64,000 bases of DNA from Pelargonium cotyledonis (lineage: Eukaryota; Streptophyta; Magnoliopsida; Geraniales; Geraniaceae): positions 1 through 64,000 of the forward strand of contig JAYMTA010000034.1 in assembly GCA_036897625.1 (NCBI GenBank), read 5' to 3'. The notes under the pieces were generated by a model. The model was not told the DNA's origin. It saw only the letters and a program-made list of their open reading frames with translations, and made no database searches. Made by a program: the position numbers and the translations under genes. Each line of letters begins with the position of its first letter. Position 1 is the stretch's first letter. Of the stretch, positions 35,471 through 48,600 are shown in pieces.

Positions 35471-36585
35471 TCGTGTTCTTTTCATCGTGTTCATGCTTCC
35501 CTTGAGGGTATTTGGATTTGCATCTGATATATTTGAATACTGAACTAAAGGTAATTGAACACGTAGCAAATCCTGCCGAGTTTTGCAAGTCCCTGTCAGC
35601 ATTGACTGTTCCTGGTGGGGCTACTGTACTTTCAACCATTAACCGCTCTATGAGATCATATGCAACTGCTATTGTTGCAGCCGAGTACATCCTCCACTGG
35701 GTATTATTCTCACTCATTCCATAGCTTAATATTATATTTCCTACCGATTTCTATTCTAGCCTTTTCAGCATTGCTTTAAGAAATAACCACCTTGGCGATC
35801 TTGGTCATAAGTTTCAAGTTTTTGTGTCAAACTCGTTCAACATGCTTCATCATAGTTTGAAAATTGTACTCCTTTGGCTCTGTTTCCTGTTTATGTTCCT
35901 CTCAAGATTGCTGATAATGATTTTCTGATTCCTGAGATCCTCTGACAATGGATTCACAGATCCCGAGTATTTGCTCATCAATGGATTTTGTGAGATTCTC
36001 TTTTGGCTATATTCTTAATTATAAATAAGAATATTATGGAGATGATGGATCACTGACCATGCTTCCAAATTATTTGCTATTTTCATGAAGTTTAAATTTA
36101 GGTTGTCATGTTATGGCATGGTATTTGTTCACAACACCACAAGAATAGATGTTAGAACATATAAAGGCCATACTCGAGCATGCGACAGTCAAAGACGTTA
36201 CCTTATTGTAACTGACATTGGCCGCCCCTAGCGTTCACGCATACAACTAACAAACATATTCTAGTTAAGTCAATACATTTACATAGAACTTGATGTTTAA
36301 CAGCTTCCGAGGGGTACGCATCAGTGGTCAAGTTTCCTGACTCCAGAAGAACTAGTCCTCGCCCTACAACGTTCTTCTATATCTGTATGTCCATACATGA
36401 ATACATTTACATGGATGATTTTGGTTTACGAAGAACGTCGAGTGGTGCATATTTTAGCATTTCGGGTTTGTTTTGTGTAGGTTAAAGAGATGGCTGGTTT
36501 TGCATATAACCCGCGGACAGGAAGATGGGCTCTATCGGACGATATCGCCGTGAATTTCATTGCTTTTGGCACCAAAAGTACTTGA
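32441..36585 (+). CDS. COQ3: Ubiquinone biosynthesis O-methyltransferase, mitochondrial (COQ3)
   Basis: Nine exons: 32441-32643, 32909-32998, 33719-33797, 33966-34043, 34779-34827, 35361-35410, 35551-35700, 36304-36384 and 36481-36585, in phase, 294 residues. Residues 1-45 are rich in Arg, Ser, Thr and Pro ([20 protein letters not shown]), typical of a mitochondrial presequence. The class I methyltransferase core shows SAM motif I ([20 protein letters not shown], about 112-131), then [14 protein letters not shown] and the family motif [38 protein letters not shown] and MAGFAYNP are COQ3 signatures. The enzyme does both O-methylations of the ubiquinone head group on the matrix side of the inner membrane. 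Intron 6 is only 140 bases and begins with a long CT/CA microsatellite. Confidence 0.95.
33551..33584. repeat. TG/CG microsatellite in COQ3 intron 2
   Basis: Alternating purine-pyrimidine run of TG, then CG, then TG units over 34 bases. Such runs can adopt Z-DNA. Confidence 0.85.
35413..35470. repeat. CT/CA microsatellite at the COQ3 intron 6 donor
   Basis: About 41 bases of CT followed by 17 bases of CA, starting two bases after the GT of intron 6 (35411). It makes up about 40 percent of that intron. Confidence 0.9.
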
Positions 36586-39012
36586 AATGCAACAAATACA
36601 GTCTGTGTAGTCATTTTAGTCTGTTCGGAAAATGATAGAGCTAGAGCTCAACTAATATTTCAAATAGTGATTGACTGTACGTTCTTTCGATATATGATTC
36701 CTTTAACTCCTCTTATGAGCGGTGTTGGTTCTACCATAGTACTTAACTCGTTACGACTTTGACACAAGTTTATAGATGCTAAGCTTAATGAGTAAAGTAG
36801 CAATTATTGTAGTGAATTGAATCTTCATAGGGCTAATCTCAAATTATGTGACCTACCAAGAACAAATTAAATCAATAAAACAAAGAATTAAAAATAGGAG
36901 ATAGTGACATTTTGGCAATATTCTGAGCAGTAGACAAGACTTATGCTTGGAATATGCCGACTATAGGCTGTAAGGGCACAAGCTAAGCAAACCAACTAAA
37001 GGCTTAATTAATCACTCACAAAAATAATTAAATTTGTTGACCAAATTAACCAACTTAATTATTAAAAATTAGGTTAATTAAGCAAATGGTATATATTAAA
37101 ATTAAAATATATAGAAGCAGAGATAGGTGAAGGTCGGCTCTAGCAGTGGATGATTCATAAAGGCTTTGTCCTTATAATTATAATTTAATTAGTTTAATTA
37201 ATTAATTAATGTTTTGGGTCATCTCTATAGGAATATATATTGGAGATTAGGGCTATTTTTAAACTAATTATTGTTTTCAATAATAATTCAAGGGCTAAAT
37301 ATCTACCCAATCATGAACCTATGTAGCTTCTTCTCATTGGAGGCATTTCTAGAAGAATCTTTCTTTGGTTAGGTTTATGGATTTACCATAATGCCCATGG
37401 TTTTGAGTTGCTATTGTACAAAGTTCAAGGGTTATATAATAAAAGTGTAAAACTTCATTTAACAACTTGCACCTAGACTAGCCAGCAATTTAAGTAAACA
37501 TGTCGTATGAGTCATCACAAATACAACATGTTTAAGAATCGTGTTAATGTTGTGTTTGCGTCGGCTGTACTTGAACAAGAGATAAAAATGAATTACAGTG
37601 TTATCTATTTCCATCTGTTTTAACTTAAAAAAAAATAGATTTCGACGATCAGTATAAAAAGTGAGAAACTAAAAACGAGATGAAACATTAATCTTGTTGT
37701 CGTGCATGTTTTACAAGTCCAAGACAATACAATACAATAAAACATGAATAAATATGTCGTATTTGAAACACCCTTAAATGATGTCATATTTACGTTCCAA
37801 ATTATCAGTTTTAACACCAACTACCATAGGGCTTAGGAGGACATTGCCACCTTTTTTAGTTTATTTTTACCAAATTTAAATTAATTCACTGTTTTTGTTT
37901 ATGTATAGAATTACATTAGCAGCTGATATCAAAATACTCAAAAACTTTCAAGTTTCAGTATGGATTTCCCCATTTAGAAACCAAAAAACAAATCCACTGC
38001 CAATTTGCACTAACCTTCCTCAAATGGTAACAATTTTAGCCAAGATATCATGATAATCACAAAGCATTTTCTCAGCAAACGTGACAGTATCTCAAAAAAT
38101 TAGTCTCAACGTTTAAAAAAACATTCCAAATGAGTAACAAAATATATATATATATTAGTATATTTCCACTACATGTCAATGACATCTCCATCTTTCCCAT
38201 CTGTAAAACACATCTTCCACCTCATCTCATGAGATTAGAACTAAACCCAATTGCCTTCACAGTTCACACCTAACAAAAATTGACACTTCAATTCATCTCA
38301 TTCGTTTGATAGTTTTCCCCTCGTTGATGCATAATTATTTTCAACAAATCTAAAAACGATAAAGAAGATTTGATGGTAATACAATACCGTGTCGGAGCAA
38401 GATAGGGTTCCTCTAAAGAAGCCAAACAACATTTCCATGATGTTGCATCCATGGTAACAGACAAGAAGAGGGACGAAGGTGGACAATGATGAACGGTTAC
38501 TCCGCCCTATTATTTTAAAAAAACAAATCATGATTAGTTAAAATAATCAATAATTACATGGGAAAACAATTAATTGTATCCTAATAAACAAGAATAATTA
38601 AATCAAAATAATTGTATTATTCTAATGCATATGCTCATCTTCCTACCAATGCTTCTGTAACTCATTTGTAACAATTTCAAGTCAAACGTAGATTTTCTTC
38701 TCTTACAAGTTACAAACCTTGTGCCCTTTTGATATGTTCATATGTTGCTGCGTCGTGATGAATCCTTGGAGGAAGACTGTTTCACAGTTTTGAGAAGTCA
38801 AGATCTTGTGTTCTGTCATATGAAACATCATTTGAGAATTGCAGAATCTTTAGTACTGTTGACTTGGAGTTAGAGAACCAGAAAAGCTTAAGCTAAGGCT
38901 TGGTGGTGTTCATGGAAGTTGAGGTTGATCAAAAAGAAGGCTAGTTACTATTTGATTATGAATTTGATAACCTGATGGGAAGATCTTGGTTTCTAGTTAA
39001 GATGAGAAGATC
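36586..39012. other. Spacer between COQ3 and SYMRK
   Basis: AT-rich, with no protein-like ORF. A short CGTGTTAATGTTGTG block near 37540 recalls the dispersed CGTG repeats. The last few hundred bases are the SYMRK promoter and 5' UTR; an out-of-frame ATG at 39002 opens a four-codon upstream ORF that ends within the start region. Confidence 0.55.
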
Positions 39013-42000
39013 ATGATGAAAGCAGTGCGTTTAATCGTGTGTCTACTCGTGTTTCTTCGATCTGGTTTTTGTGCACAAGAAGGTTAGTTTTGCTCTTCCT
39101 CAAAATATGCTTTCTTGAAATCAAATCGAGTCTAGTCACATATACATGGCTTGTGTTCCAAAGATTTAATCAAGCTCTAGAGAATTATGCAATTTCGATT
39201 ATTAACTAGTCATATTTTCAAGATCCATCCTATGATCATCACTAATGAAGATAGATTCTTGATTCAATATCCTGAAACTAAGATTTAGAGGAACTCGTAA
39301 CATGTTCTATTCATAGATATATTTTTCTTGACTATCGAGAAGCAAGAAAAATCTCATAACCTAGCACGAGTTAGTGATGTTTTTCTAATCTAGACTTTGT
39401 ACCATCTTCACTAAACCTAATTTCATGCAGATTTTGTGAGCATAAGGTGTTGTGCCGAGTCAAATTTCACAGATACAGATACCACCATAAAGTGGATACC
39501 AGATAAGAACTGGTTTCCGGACAGAACAACTTGCAAGAACATTTCAAGACCAACAACAAACTATAAGGGCTTTGATAAAGCAAGAACCTTCAACATAAAT
39601 TCTGGGAAGATATGTTATAACTTGAGTACAATAAAGGATCATGATTACCTTGTAAGGGGTAACTTTCTTTTTGGTGATACACTTGACGCATCCTTTGGCG
39701 TCACCATTGGTGTCACACCGATAAGTTCAGTGAGTTTAGCAGATGACTTGCTTGTGGAGGGAATTTTCAGAGCCACTGGTCAAGAAATAGACTTCTGCTT
39801 AGTGAAAGTGAAGGGCAATCCTTACATTTCAGAGCTTCAACTGTGGCCTCTGAATGATTCGGATTATCTGAACGGGCAATCATCTACTGTCCTGAAAGTG
39901 GTTCGTAGAATTAGCCTAGGATCCAAAGCAGATATAAGGTATGGAACACATATGTATGCTTCTTTATTAACTTCCTAGAAAACCGGGAAAAAGTTAGATG
40001 ACACATGATAGGATTTCAATCTATATCAATTTCAGGTATCCAGATGACCCGTATGACAGAATCTGGGAACCTCCATCAAGTCTTGACCCAACAATGGTTC
40101 CTATAACACCATCAGGTTCTGTCGTGTATGTCCAGAATGCTAGCCAGACGGTTCCATTCAGAGTTCTTCAAACAGCTCTGACCAAAACCGACAGATTGGA
40201 CTTCCCTTACGTGGATCTTGATGCAGGGGACTACAACTATATTGTGTTCCTCTACTTTCTTGAGCTCAACGATTCAGTTACTATAGGGAAAAGGGTGTTT
40301 GACATTTACATCAATAATATCAAAAAAATCGAAAATTTTGATATACTAAATGGGGGATCCAAGTATAGAAAACTTGTTCTGACTGCCCAAGCAAATGGAT
40401 CTCTGAATTTGACCTTGATTAAGGTCACAACCGGATCAGATTTCGGACCCATTCTCAATGCTTACGAGATCTTGCAGCAGCGCCAAAGGGCTCCAGAGAC
40501 TAGCCAACAAGACGGTATGTTCAAATATATTTGCGACACCGTATCTTTGTATTGCTTATTTAAGTCTTTGGATCTTAAAACTAACTGCTTTCTCTTGTGA
40601 ATCTCTCACTTCAGTGAAGGTGATGAAGGAGGTGAAGGATGATTTATTGGCGTCCAATCCAGATAATGAAGTGTTGCAGAGTTGGTATGGAGACCCATGT
40701 AGTCCGGTCTCTTGGGAAGGTCTACATTGTGAGAACATTAATCATAATATCACCATCAGAAACCTGTAGGTTCTATGTTTTTAAAATTTGACAGTTCAGG
40801 ATTATTGGGAAGTGCCATTGTTTATAAATTGATCTCTTTAGTTCATCTATAAATTTTTGCAGGGATATTTCCTCTAAGGATCTTAAAGGTTCAATTCCTC
40901 CCAGTGCCACTAATCTCCCGAATCTCAAAAATTTGTATGTTTACTGTAATGCGTTTCTTTTGGGTTGTTAAGCTTTCTATTGTTTTGAGTAACTGAAAAC
41001 TCTAATCTATGGTTGTGATATGTAGGAACTTGAGCCACAATGACTTCATTGGCAACGTCCCGTCATTTCCAGCTTCCTCTATGTTGATTTCAGTGTAATT
41101 TGCTAATCTAAACTCAGCTATGGGTGTGTTCATGAGACTATTTCTGAAACTTTTCATCTTGTTTTCTTATTGATTTACGTCTATTTGTCAGTGATTTGAG
41201 CCACAATAATCTTACGGGGATGCTCACAGAATCTCTTCTTTCTCTTAAACATCTGAGAACACTGTAAGTTCTAAGCTAGTCAATACAAAGTCTGTTTTCC
41301 ATTAAGACTCAATGCAATATGTTCACTATGTATCGGATTACTCTTCCAGGTATTATGGGTGCAATCTTAATCTCATGGAACAAGATCATCCGCTTGACAG
41401 ACCAAAAGTAACCACAGAGTAAGAAAGTTTTAAAATGCCAATAACAAATCAATGAGCAAGGAAAAGAAAACGAACCTGAATTTTTTATGTCCATGTTGCA
41501 GCAATGGAGCCTGTGGCGGAAAAGGATCAAAGAAGATACGTTCGGTGCATGGACTCGTCATAGGCACTGCTATATGTGGATCTTTCTTGTTCACGGTTGC
41601 AGTCGGAGTCTTAGCTGTCTGCTTCTACAAAAAAAAGTTAATGAATCAGACAACATTTAATCGAAAAAGATATCCAATAACAAAGAGTGAGTATGATCAT
41701 CTAGATGCATCTTCTCTATGGCATTTTTCATTAAACGTATGGTTTCTCAATAAGATTTTTCAATATAATTGCAGATGCAATTTTCTCTATACCCAGCATA
41801 GATGATGTTCAAGTGAAGCCCATCTGCATAAAGGCATTTACTCTAGACTACATAGAGACTGTCACACAGAAATATAAAACCATGATAGGTGAAGGAGGCT
41901 TTGGCTCTGTTTACCGTGGCACTCTATTTGACGGCCAGGAAGTGGCGGTTAAGGTCCAATCAGCCACCTCCACTCAGGGAACTCGAGAGTTTAACAATGA

Positions 42001-43484
42001 GGTACATAACATAAAGCTATTTTAAGTTCAACAGGTCATTGACATACATCAGTACTAACTACTGTAATCAATGCATATTACAGCTAGACCTCCTTTCAGC
42101 TATCCAGCATGAGAACTTGGTGCCTCTTCTTGGTTATTGTAGTGAAAATGACCAACAAATGCTTGTTTATCCTTTCATGTCTAATGGGTCTCTACAAGAT
42201 CGACTTTACGGTACTTTTCATCAGAAAAGCTCATTCAACGAAGCCTATAAAAGTACTCACTATATGCTAATAGTAACCACTAACCATGTTTCCACTTTTA
42301 ACAGGAGAGGCATCAAAAAGAAAAATACTTGACTGGCCAACCAGACTTTCCATTGCTCTTGGTGCTGCTAGAGGCAAGTAACATTACAATTTTTTTTTTT
42401 TAATACAAGAAATATGGATATTGATGTTTGCATTTCAGCACTATATATCACTTCGGTATATGAAAAGAAATGCTATAGCAGCATCATAAATTTAAATTTA
42501 AGAAAAAGAAGCCTGCGTGATATAAATCGAATACTAGTGTTTCATAGAATGTACGTATGATGCACAAATTAAGAAAACCCGGATCTTATGTCAGTATTTT
42601 TCTTTCCTCAGGTTTGACATACCTTCACTCCTTTGCTGGACGTTGTGTTATACATAGGGATGTAAAATCGAGCAACATACTTTTGGATCAAAGCATGTGC
42701 GCGAAGGTGGCAGATTTCGGGTTTTCAAAGTACGCTCCTCAGGAAGGGGACAGTTGTGCCTCTCTAGAAGTGCGAGGAACAGCGGGGTATCTGGACCCTG
42801 AGTAAGAGCAACGCATATTTCATTCCATCCTAATATTGTTTTGATGCATAGCAAAATACAACTATTAAAATTAGAAAGCTTAACTGAAAATTACGTACCT
42901 CCCATATGTTCAGGTACTATTCAACCCAGCAATTATCTGCAAAAAGTGACGTCTTTAGCTATGGTGTAGTTCTACTTGAAATCATAAGTGGTCGAGAGCC
43001 TCTCAACATACACAGGCCGCGAAATGAGTGGAGCCTGGTAGAATGGGTAAGTGCAATTCCATGCGTATGCCATATCCTTGTGAACTAGATCGAGACTAAC
43101 AAAGAATCAATCATATGAATACAGGCAAAACCATATATAAGAGAGTCAAGGATCGATGAAATAGTGGATCCTAACGTAAAGGGAGGATACCACGCAGAAG
43201 CAATGTGGAGAGTGGTGGAGGTGGCATTGGCATGCATCGAGCCCTTCTCTGCTTATAGACCGTGCATGGCTGATATTGTTCGAGAGCTGGAGGATGCTTT
43301 GATAATAGAAAACAATGCATCTGAATACATGAAATCCATAGACAGTTTTGGAGGGTCCAATCGCTTTTCAATAGTCATAGAGAAAAAGACTGTTTTAGCA
43401 CCACCACCTCCCACCCAACCTCCATCTCCATCAGAACCATCACCTCTTAATGCACAACCATTGGCTCCTCCGGAACCAAGATAG
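39013..43484 (+). CDS. SYMRK: Symbiosis receptor-like kinase SYMRK (NORK/DMI2 orthologue)
   Basis: Fifteen exons: 39013-39082, 39431-39938, 40036-40514, 40615-40765, 40863-40934, 41026-41094, 41192-41263, 41350-41418, 41502-41686, 41775-42001, 42084-42210, 42305-42373, 42612-42801, 42914-43046 and 43125-43484, in phase, 926 residues (Lotus SYMRK is 923). Order: signal peptide 1-20; malectin-like domain to about 350; GDPC motif (WYGDPC, about 376-381); LRRs ([36 protein letters not shown]); transmembrane 512-537; kinase with [11 protein letters not shown] (597), VAVKV Lys 618, HRDVKSSN Asp 716, DFGFSK Asp 734 and GTAGYLDPE; and the family-specific end [25 protein letters not shown] acts at the plasma membrane in the common symbiosis pathway needed for arbuscular mycorrhiza and nodulation. 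All catalytic residues are present, so it looks functional. Intron 12 has a GC donor. Confidence 0.96.
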
Positions 43485-44401
43485 TAAAATGGATAGATGG
43501 AAGCCATGTACCTAAATTGCAAATGAGATAATGATATCACTCAAGTAATAGAGATTTGAAGATTTTACCTCAATATCTATTACGAGCAATGCCATTTTTC
43601 ATCGCTATCTTTATTTTGAGAATTCACTCTGTCTTGAGTTTTTCTTTTTTCCAATTTTTGGAAGAATACAACATCAAATCCACATAGGAAACTCTTGAAC
43701 TGAAACAGGGTCAAGATGTCAAGTCTACATTTAATGTTATTAGCTCTAGCCGATGATTTTTTGTTCAAAGCAACTAAAGATGCTAAAAACTAAGGAATTA
43801 GTGTGATATGATCTGTTGAAAGAATTACAGGGACAAAGACGACAAGTTCATAAGCTAAACACAATCATTCATGACTCAGACCGACCAAAGATACCTTACA
43901 ATATTGGGGCAGACAAAGAATGACAACGAAATGTTCACATAACTACACCGATGAATTTGGCATATCCTTTCATCGACTTACTGACTTCATAAAATTTATT
44001 TCACATCAAATCAGTTAACTTTCGTCGCCATTCTTTTATCAAACTTAATCAGAAAACCGGACCCATCACAACGACAGAACGCGTCCTAACAAACATATGA
44101 GCAATGATTACAACTTCTTTCAACCCTGGACCCATCACAGTGACAGAATATGTACTAAACAAAGGTTCGAACACAAGAAAACTCATAACCATCTTTCGTA
44201 ATCAGCTTGACCAGAATACAGGTCCCATCACAATGACATAATTTTTAATAGAAGTAGACAAACATAAGAACATTAAAAAACAATAATGCATTGATATCAA
44301 ATTGGTTACAAGACCACGCAAAAAAAATTCAAAAGGACAGGAAGATGATTACAAGTAAGCTTGTTTTAACTTTTCACACAATGACAAAGATACAGAAAAC
44401 A
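43485..44401. other. Convergent spacer between SYMRK and BRICK1, with degenerate repeats
   Basis: No gene is seen. A degenerate repeat with core GGACCCATCACA and following ATGACAGAA-like bases occurs at 44059, 44128 and, as GGTCCCATCACA, at 44221 (spacing 69 and 93 bases). This lies within or just past the presumed 3' UTR of BRICK1. Confidence 0.5.
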
Positions 44402-44775
44402 TCATGTACTAAAAAGAGAAGGATTAGCTGATGCAGTACTGACTTGGACTTCGAGCAGCTCAAGACGACGCTCCAGAGTATCAAGCTTCTCATTCAACGA
44501 TGCCAATTTGCTCTTTGTCGTAGCCTCTGAAATGTTAAATAAAAAAAATAAAATTGGACATCAACAATCAACAATGGTAAAAAGTAATGAAATTGGGGAT
44601 AAAAAAATGGAGAGGAAGAGAAGATGCGAGGAAATTGAGTACCGAATTGGACAAGAAAATCGAAGAGACGACGAACATTGTGGGAGATGTGGGAGATGAA
44701 CTCGCGATTCTCCCAATCGGCTTGCACTGCTATCCCTACGTTCACCGCGTTCGTTAGACCTCCGGCTCTAGCCAT
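44402..44775 (-). CDS. BRK1: BRICK1 (BRK1/HSPC300), SCAR/WAVE complex subunit
   Basis: Two exons on the minus strand, 44775-44643 and 44526-44402, in phase, 85 residues, the same length as Arabidopsis BRK1. Exon 1 encodes GIAVQADWENREFISHISHN, then VRRLFDFLVQF; exon 2 encodes a coiled coil (ASLNEKLDTLERRLELLEVQ) with regular Leu spacing. BRK1 is the smallest subunit of the SCAR/WAVE complex that activates ARP2/3 actin nucleation and shapes epidermal cells and trichomes. In Arabidopsis BRK1 (At2g22640) is two genes from GRDP1 (At2g22660); here SYMRK, COQ3 and the plastid-protein gene lie between the two. Confidence 0.95.
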
Positions 44776-45690
44776 TAATTGATATCACTCTTCTTCTTCA
44801 ACTGCTTATGCAGATTTGGATTGGAGAACCCTAACTAGTTCACTGTTATTTAGTTGAAAGAGAAATGTGCTGGTATCTGACTGTTAGTAAACTGTTTGGC
44901 AGCTGAGAAAAAGGAGAAGAAAATTGTTGGACAGTTAGATTTGCCGGGTCGGGTTCGTATCAACAGTGATGTTGTGTGTGTTAGACATGTTTGGTTTTCG
45001 TGTGATACGCCGTCACGCTCGTATTTAATCGTTCATCACAATTATTAAATGTATTTATATAATACATGATGAGTTTTCAACACGACACGCACACACGAAT
45101 TATTTGTTCTAAACACCATTATGAGTTTATATTCAATTAAATGTATTTATGTAGTACATAATTAGTTTTCAAAACGATACGCACATATGAATTGTTTGCT
45201 CTAAACATCACATTCAATTCAATTGCATTTGTGTTGGGTAATTATTTTATTAAAAAATATAGTAATTCGTTTTTATAAGCAAGTAACTAAAACTCAAACT
45301 TGAGACTTTTCTCGATAATATTATTAGTAAATAACTTTTTTTTATTTTTAAACGTAGACAACTTTTATATAGAAAATACATAGATTAATTATACATTCCA
45401 TCCCTAAATAATAGTCCAATTTTCAATTTTAGTACTCTTCTTGGTTGCCACAAACTCATGGTAATTTAACAAACTTATTTTAAAAATATTATTGATAATT
45501 TATGCCTAACCACTCAGATCACATTCAGCAACTTTTCTCATTTGCCAAACAAGCCATTGGTAGAAAGAAAAAGTATGATTTACTTGGATTTATTGGGTTC
45601 GAATATCAACAGAGGAAGAAAACATAAAATGCAGTTGGTACTTATTGTTCAGACATAACTAAATGGTCTCAACAATCACCATTGTTACTC
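44776..45690. other. Spacer between BRICK1 and the oligopeptidase gene
   Basis: BRICK1 promoter, a CGTG-rich repeat block from about 44968, a 92-bp tandem duplication (45045-45228), and then the presumed 3' UTR of the oligopeptidase gene. No gene is seen. Confidence 0.55.
45045..45228. repeat. 92-bp tandem duplication in a CGTG-rich repeat
   Basis: Two diverged copies at 45045-45136 and about 45137-45228, each beginning TTAAATGTATTTAT and containing GAGTTTTCAACACGACACGC or TTAGTTTTCAAAACGATACG, then TTTGTTCTAAACA-like bases. The words match the dispersed fold-back repeat family. Confidence 0.6.
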
Positions 45691-48600
45691 TTAAGCTGAA
45701 GCTGAAACTGGCAGCAGTCCATTGTGCCTCAGCAATGGCTCGGGTGACGGTTCTCGCCCTCTGAATTCCACGAAAACCTGAGGAAAATGCCGTACTTTAC
45801 ATTCAGAACAACAAGCCAATGCAATCTGTAGGAGTATTGAGTTGAAGAATTAGGTTTTCTAACCTGTAGAGGTGCTTTTCCACCTCCAAGAGCAAGAACT
45901 GTCTCTCGGAACCTATGGCCCGTGTCTTTGACGGCCTGTTGCAAGAGAAAATAATCAATCTCATTCGATAGATGTGTGATGACCAAAACCGTTGACATGT
46001 TACAGAAGGTTTTTGAGAAATGATGGATCTCATTTATACCTGGTTGTTATCCAATCCAGCGTCCTCAAATGCCGAGAAAGCATCCGCTGACAGCACCTCT
46101 GCCCACTGCAAATATAAAATAAAAGATCTCACTCACAGTTATAGAGAACCTAATCTCTTCCAGATGACCATTGAGCACTCAAGTTATGATAGAAAAGAAG
46201 CCAATTTCTAAAATATTTTGGTTCAGATCCAGCATTTCACAGAGGTGATCGTGGGCTTTACACGCAAGAAAGAACAAAAGAATTACCTTGTAACTGTAGT
46301 ATCCAGCTGCATATCCACCTGAGGTCCCAAGAAATCGATGATCAGATAAATATGCCTAGATTAAAGACTAAACAATGCAACAATAAAGGTAAAATTGCTG
46401 CAAAAAGTATTAACTTGAATTTCACACAATAGCACACCTGCAAAAATATGGCTGAAACTGCAAAGGAACCTGTCCTCGGGCAGTGGAGGGATGACTTGTG
46501 TTCTTTCACTAACCCTTCGATCAACATCATAGATGGATTCTGATCCACCAGGAACATACTTTGTATGGAGCTCCAAATCTACACTAGCAAATTTTAACTG
46601 GAAAATAGAAAACGCCAAGCAGTTCAGGGCATGTTGTATATATGGACCATTGTATAACTATTATGTATTCACACTACAATGTATTTGCTTAGAGGACACA
46701 GATACCAGTTAATAAAAATAATGGTAAAGATCCACGCAGACAATGTATAATGGAATGTAAGTACATAGTCGGCTCTACCTAAGACCAGTTAATACATGGC
46801 CATTTTTAGCAACAATGCTAAAAATGGTCTACAAACAGTCAAGTCTGCATGTTGTGGCCAATCAAAAAGTGAAAACACTATCATTTCCAAGATATATGAT
46901 AACAAGGGTTACTACAAACACTTTTGAAGACATCAATACATCATTGATTTGTTTATTTACCAATAAGGAAGTTATAACTGTATTGTCTAAGTCTTAACTA
47001 AGGAAAAAAAGCAAATCTAATCCAACTAAAAAGATAAAACAAATATATGCAAGTAGAATGGCTGGATATTTTTCTTCTTAGTAATACAAAGGTATTTATT
47101 GTAGACATAATGGAAAGTATATGGTAGATACGAACTGACTAACCTGACGAAGACTTAGAGAACCTGCACGGTAAGTCCTTGCTGCAAGCAGTTTTTTATA
47201 TACTTCATCAGGGAGACACTGCCCAGTTTCATAGTGCTTTGCAATGCCCATCAAAGTATCCCTGCGCAAGGTACATGAAAATACAATGATAATTGATGCT
47301 ATAAAAAAGACAACTGAATGCACGAGGCTCCCACCATTGTTGGATCTGGGTTGGTCATTCATGTACAATTGGTGATGATGATGATGATGATGAAACTATA
47401 AATAGCTAAATAAGATTTTGATTGGACCAAAGTACCTGTGGTAACACCAGTTTTCCATGAACTGAGATGGTAATTCAACTGCATCCCACTCTACTCCCCG
47501 AATACCGGCAACTAGACCTTCATCCTGTTTAGTTAGCATATGCTGAAGTGCATGACCGAATTCATGGAAGACAGTCTCAACCTGCAAAATACTTCATCTA
47601 GTCACGAGACAATAAACAAATCATGAAAAATTGCTGGACACATTCTAAAGCCTAAAAGGATCACCAACCATAAAATGACAATTTCAAAAATTTTGGGTTT
47701 AGCTACACATTTTTTTTCCTGTGGGTCCATAACCCATTATTTCAAGCTTAATAGGAGCATGCATGACTGCATGAGGCTTTCTGCTTCAATAAGGAAAAAA
47801 TTTCAAGCATCCTTTAACACCTTATTATCCCTCAGGAACTATGATCCTTGGATAAACAATCCTTTCGTTGATACACCCCACATGTCATCTTAGCATCAAA
47901 TAACCTATAGAAACAAAGTTTCAATTGTATATATATTGACCGGTGTATTGAAACTTACCTCCCGAAATGTCATAAGACTTGGCTTGTCACCCACTGGTGG
48001 TGATTGGTTGCACACCATGTGAGCAACAGGCAACCTGGCAGAAGTACCATTGCGTGACAATAAGCGACTGCGACCAATAACTTCATCCATCCACGCACCT
48101 CCCTTTTTTTCAGCAGGGCGAGAATATGGATCAAAGTAGAAGTATGCAATTGGACTGCCATAAGAAGAATCTTTTACGCAATAGAATCTAACATCCTTGT
48201 TCCAAACCTAGATATCAACAACCATGAAATCAGTACTTTATATGGCAGGGATATGGCAGGGAAAAGAGCGAGAGAGAGAGAGAGAGAGAGAAGAGCAGCA
48301 ACGAAGCAGCTAAGTAAAAAAACTACCGGAGCTAAACCATCAGCTGGCCCAACTTGAATTCCGAATAGAGTGTGTGCAAGGCTGAAAAGGCCTTCCATGA
48401 CCTTTGGTAATGAGAAAAATGGCCTTAGCTCTTCCTATACAGTCCATACAAGAGAAACAAACTTGTAAGTTTTTCAATACTAACTCAAAAACAAGTGTAC
48501 ATATATATCAGGATATAAATAAAGTGTGCAGTAAGAAAATAAATAAAATGTGAGGTAAATCCTCTGTAGTAAGAGTGTAAGACCATGATGACAGGACAAG

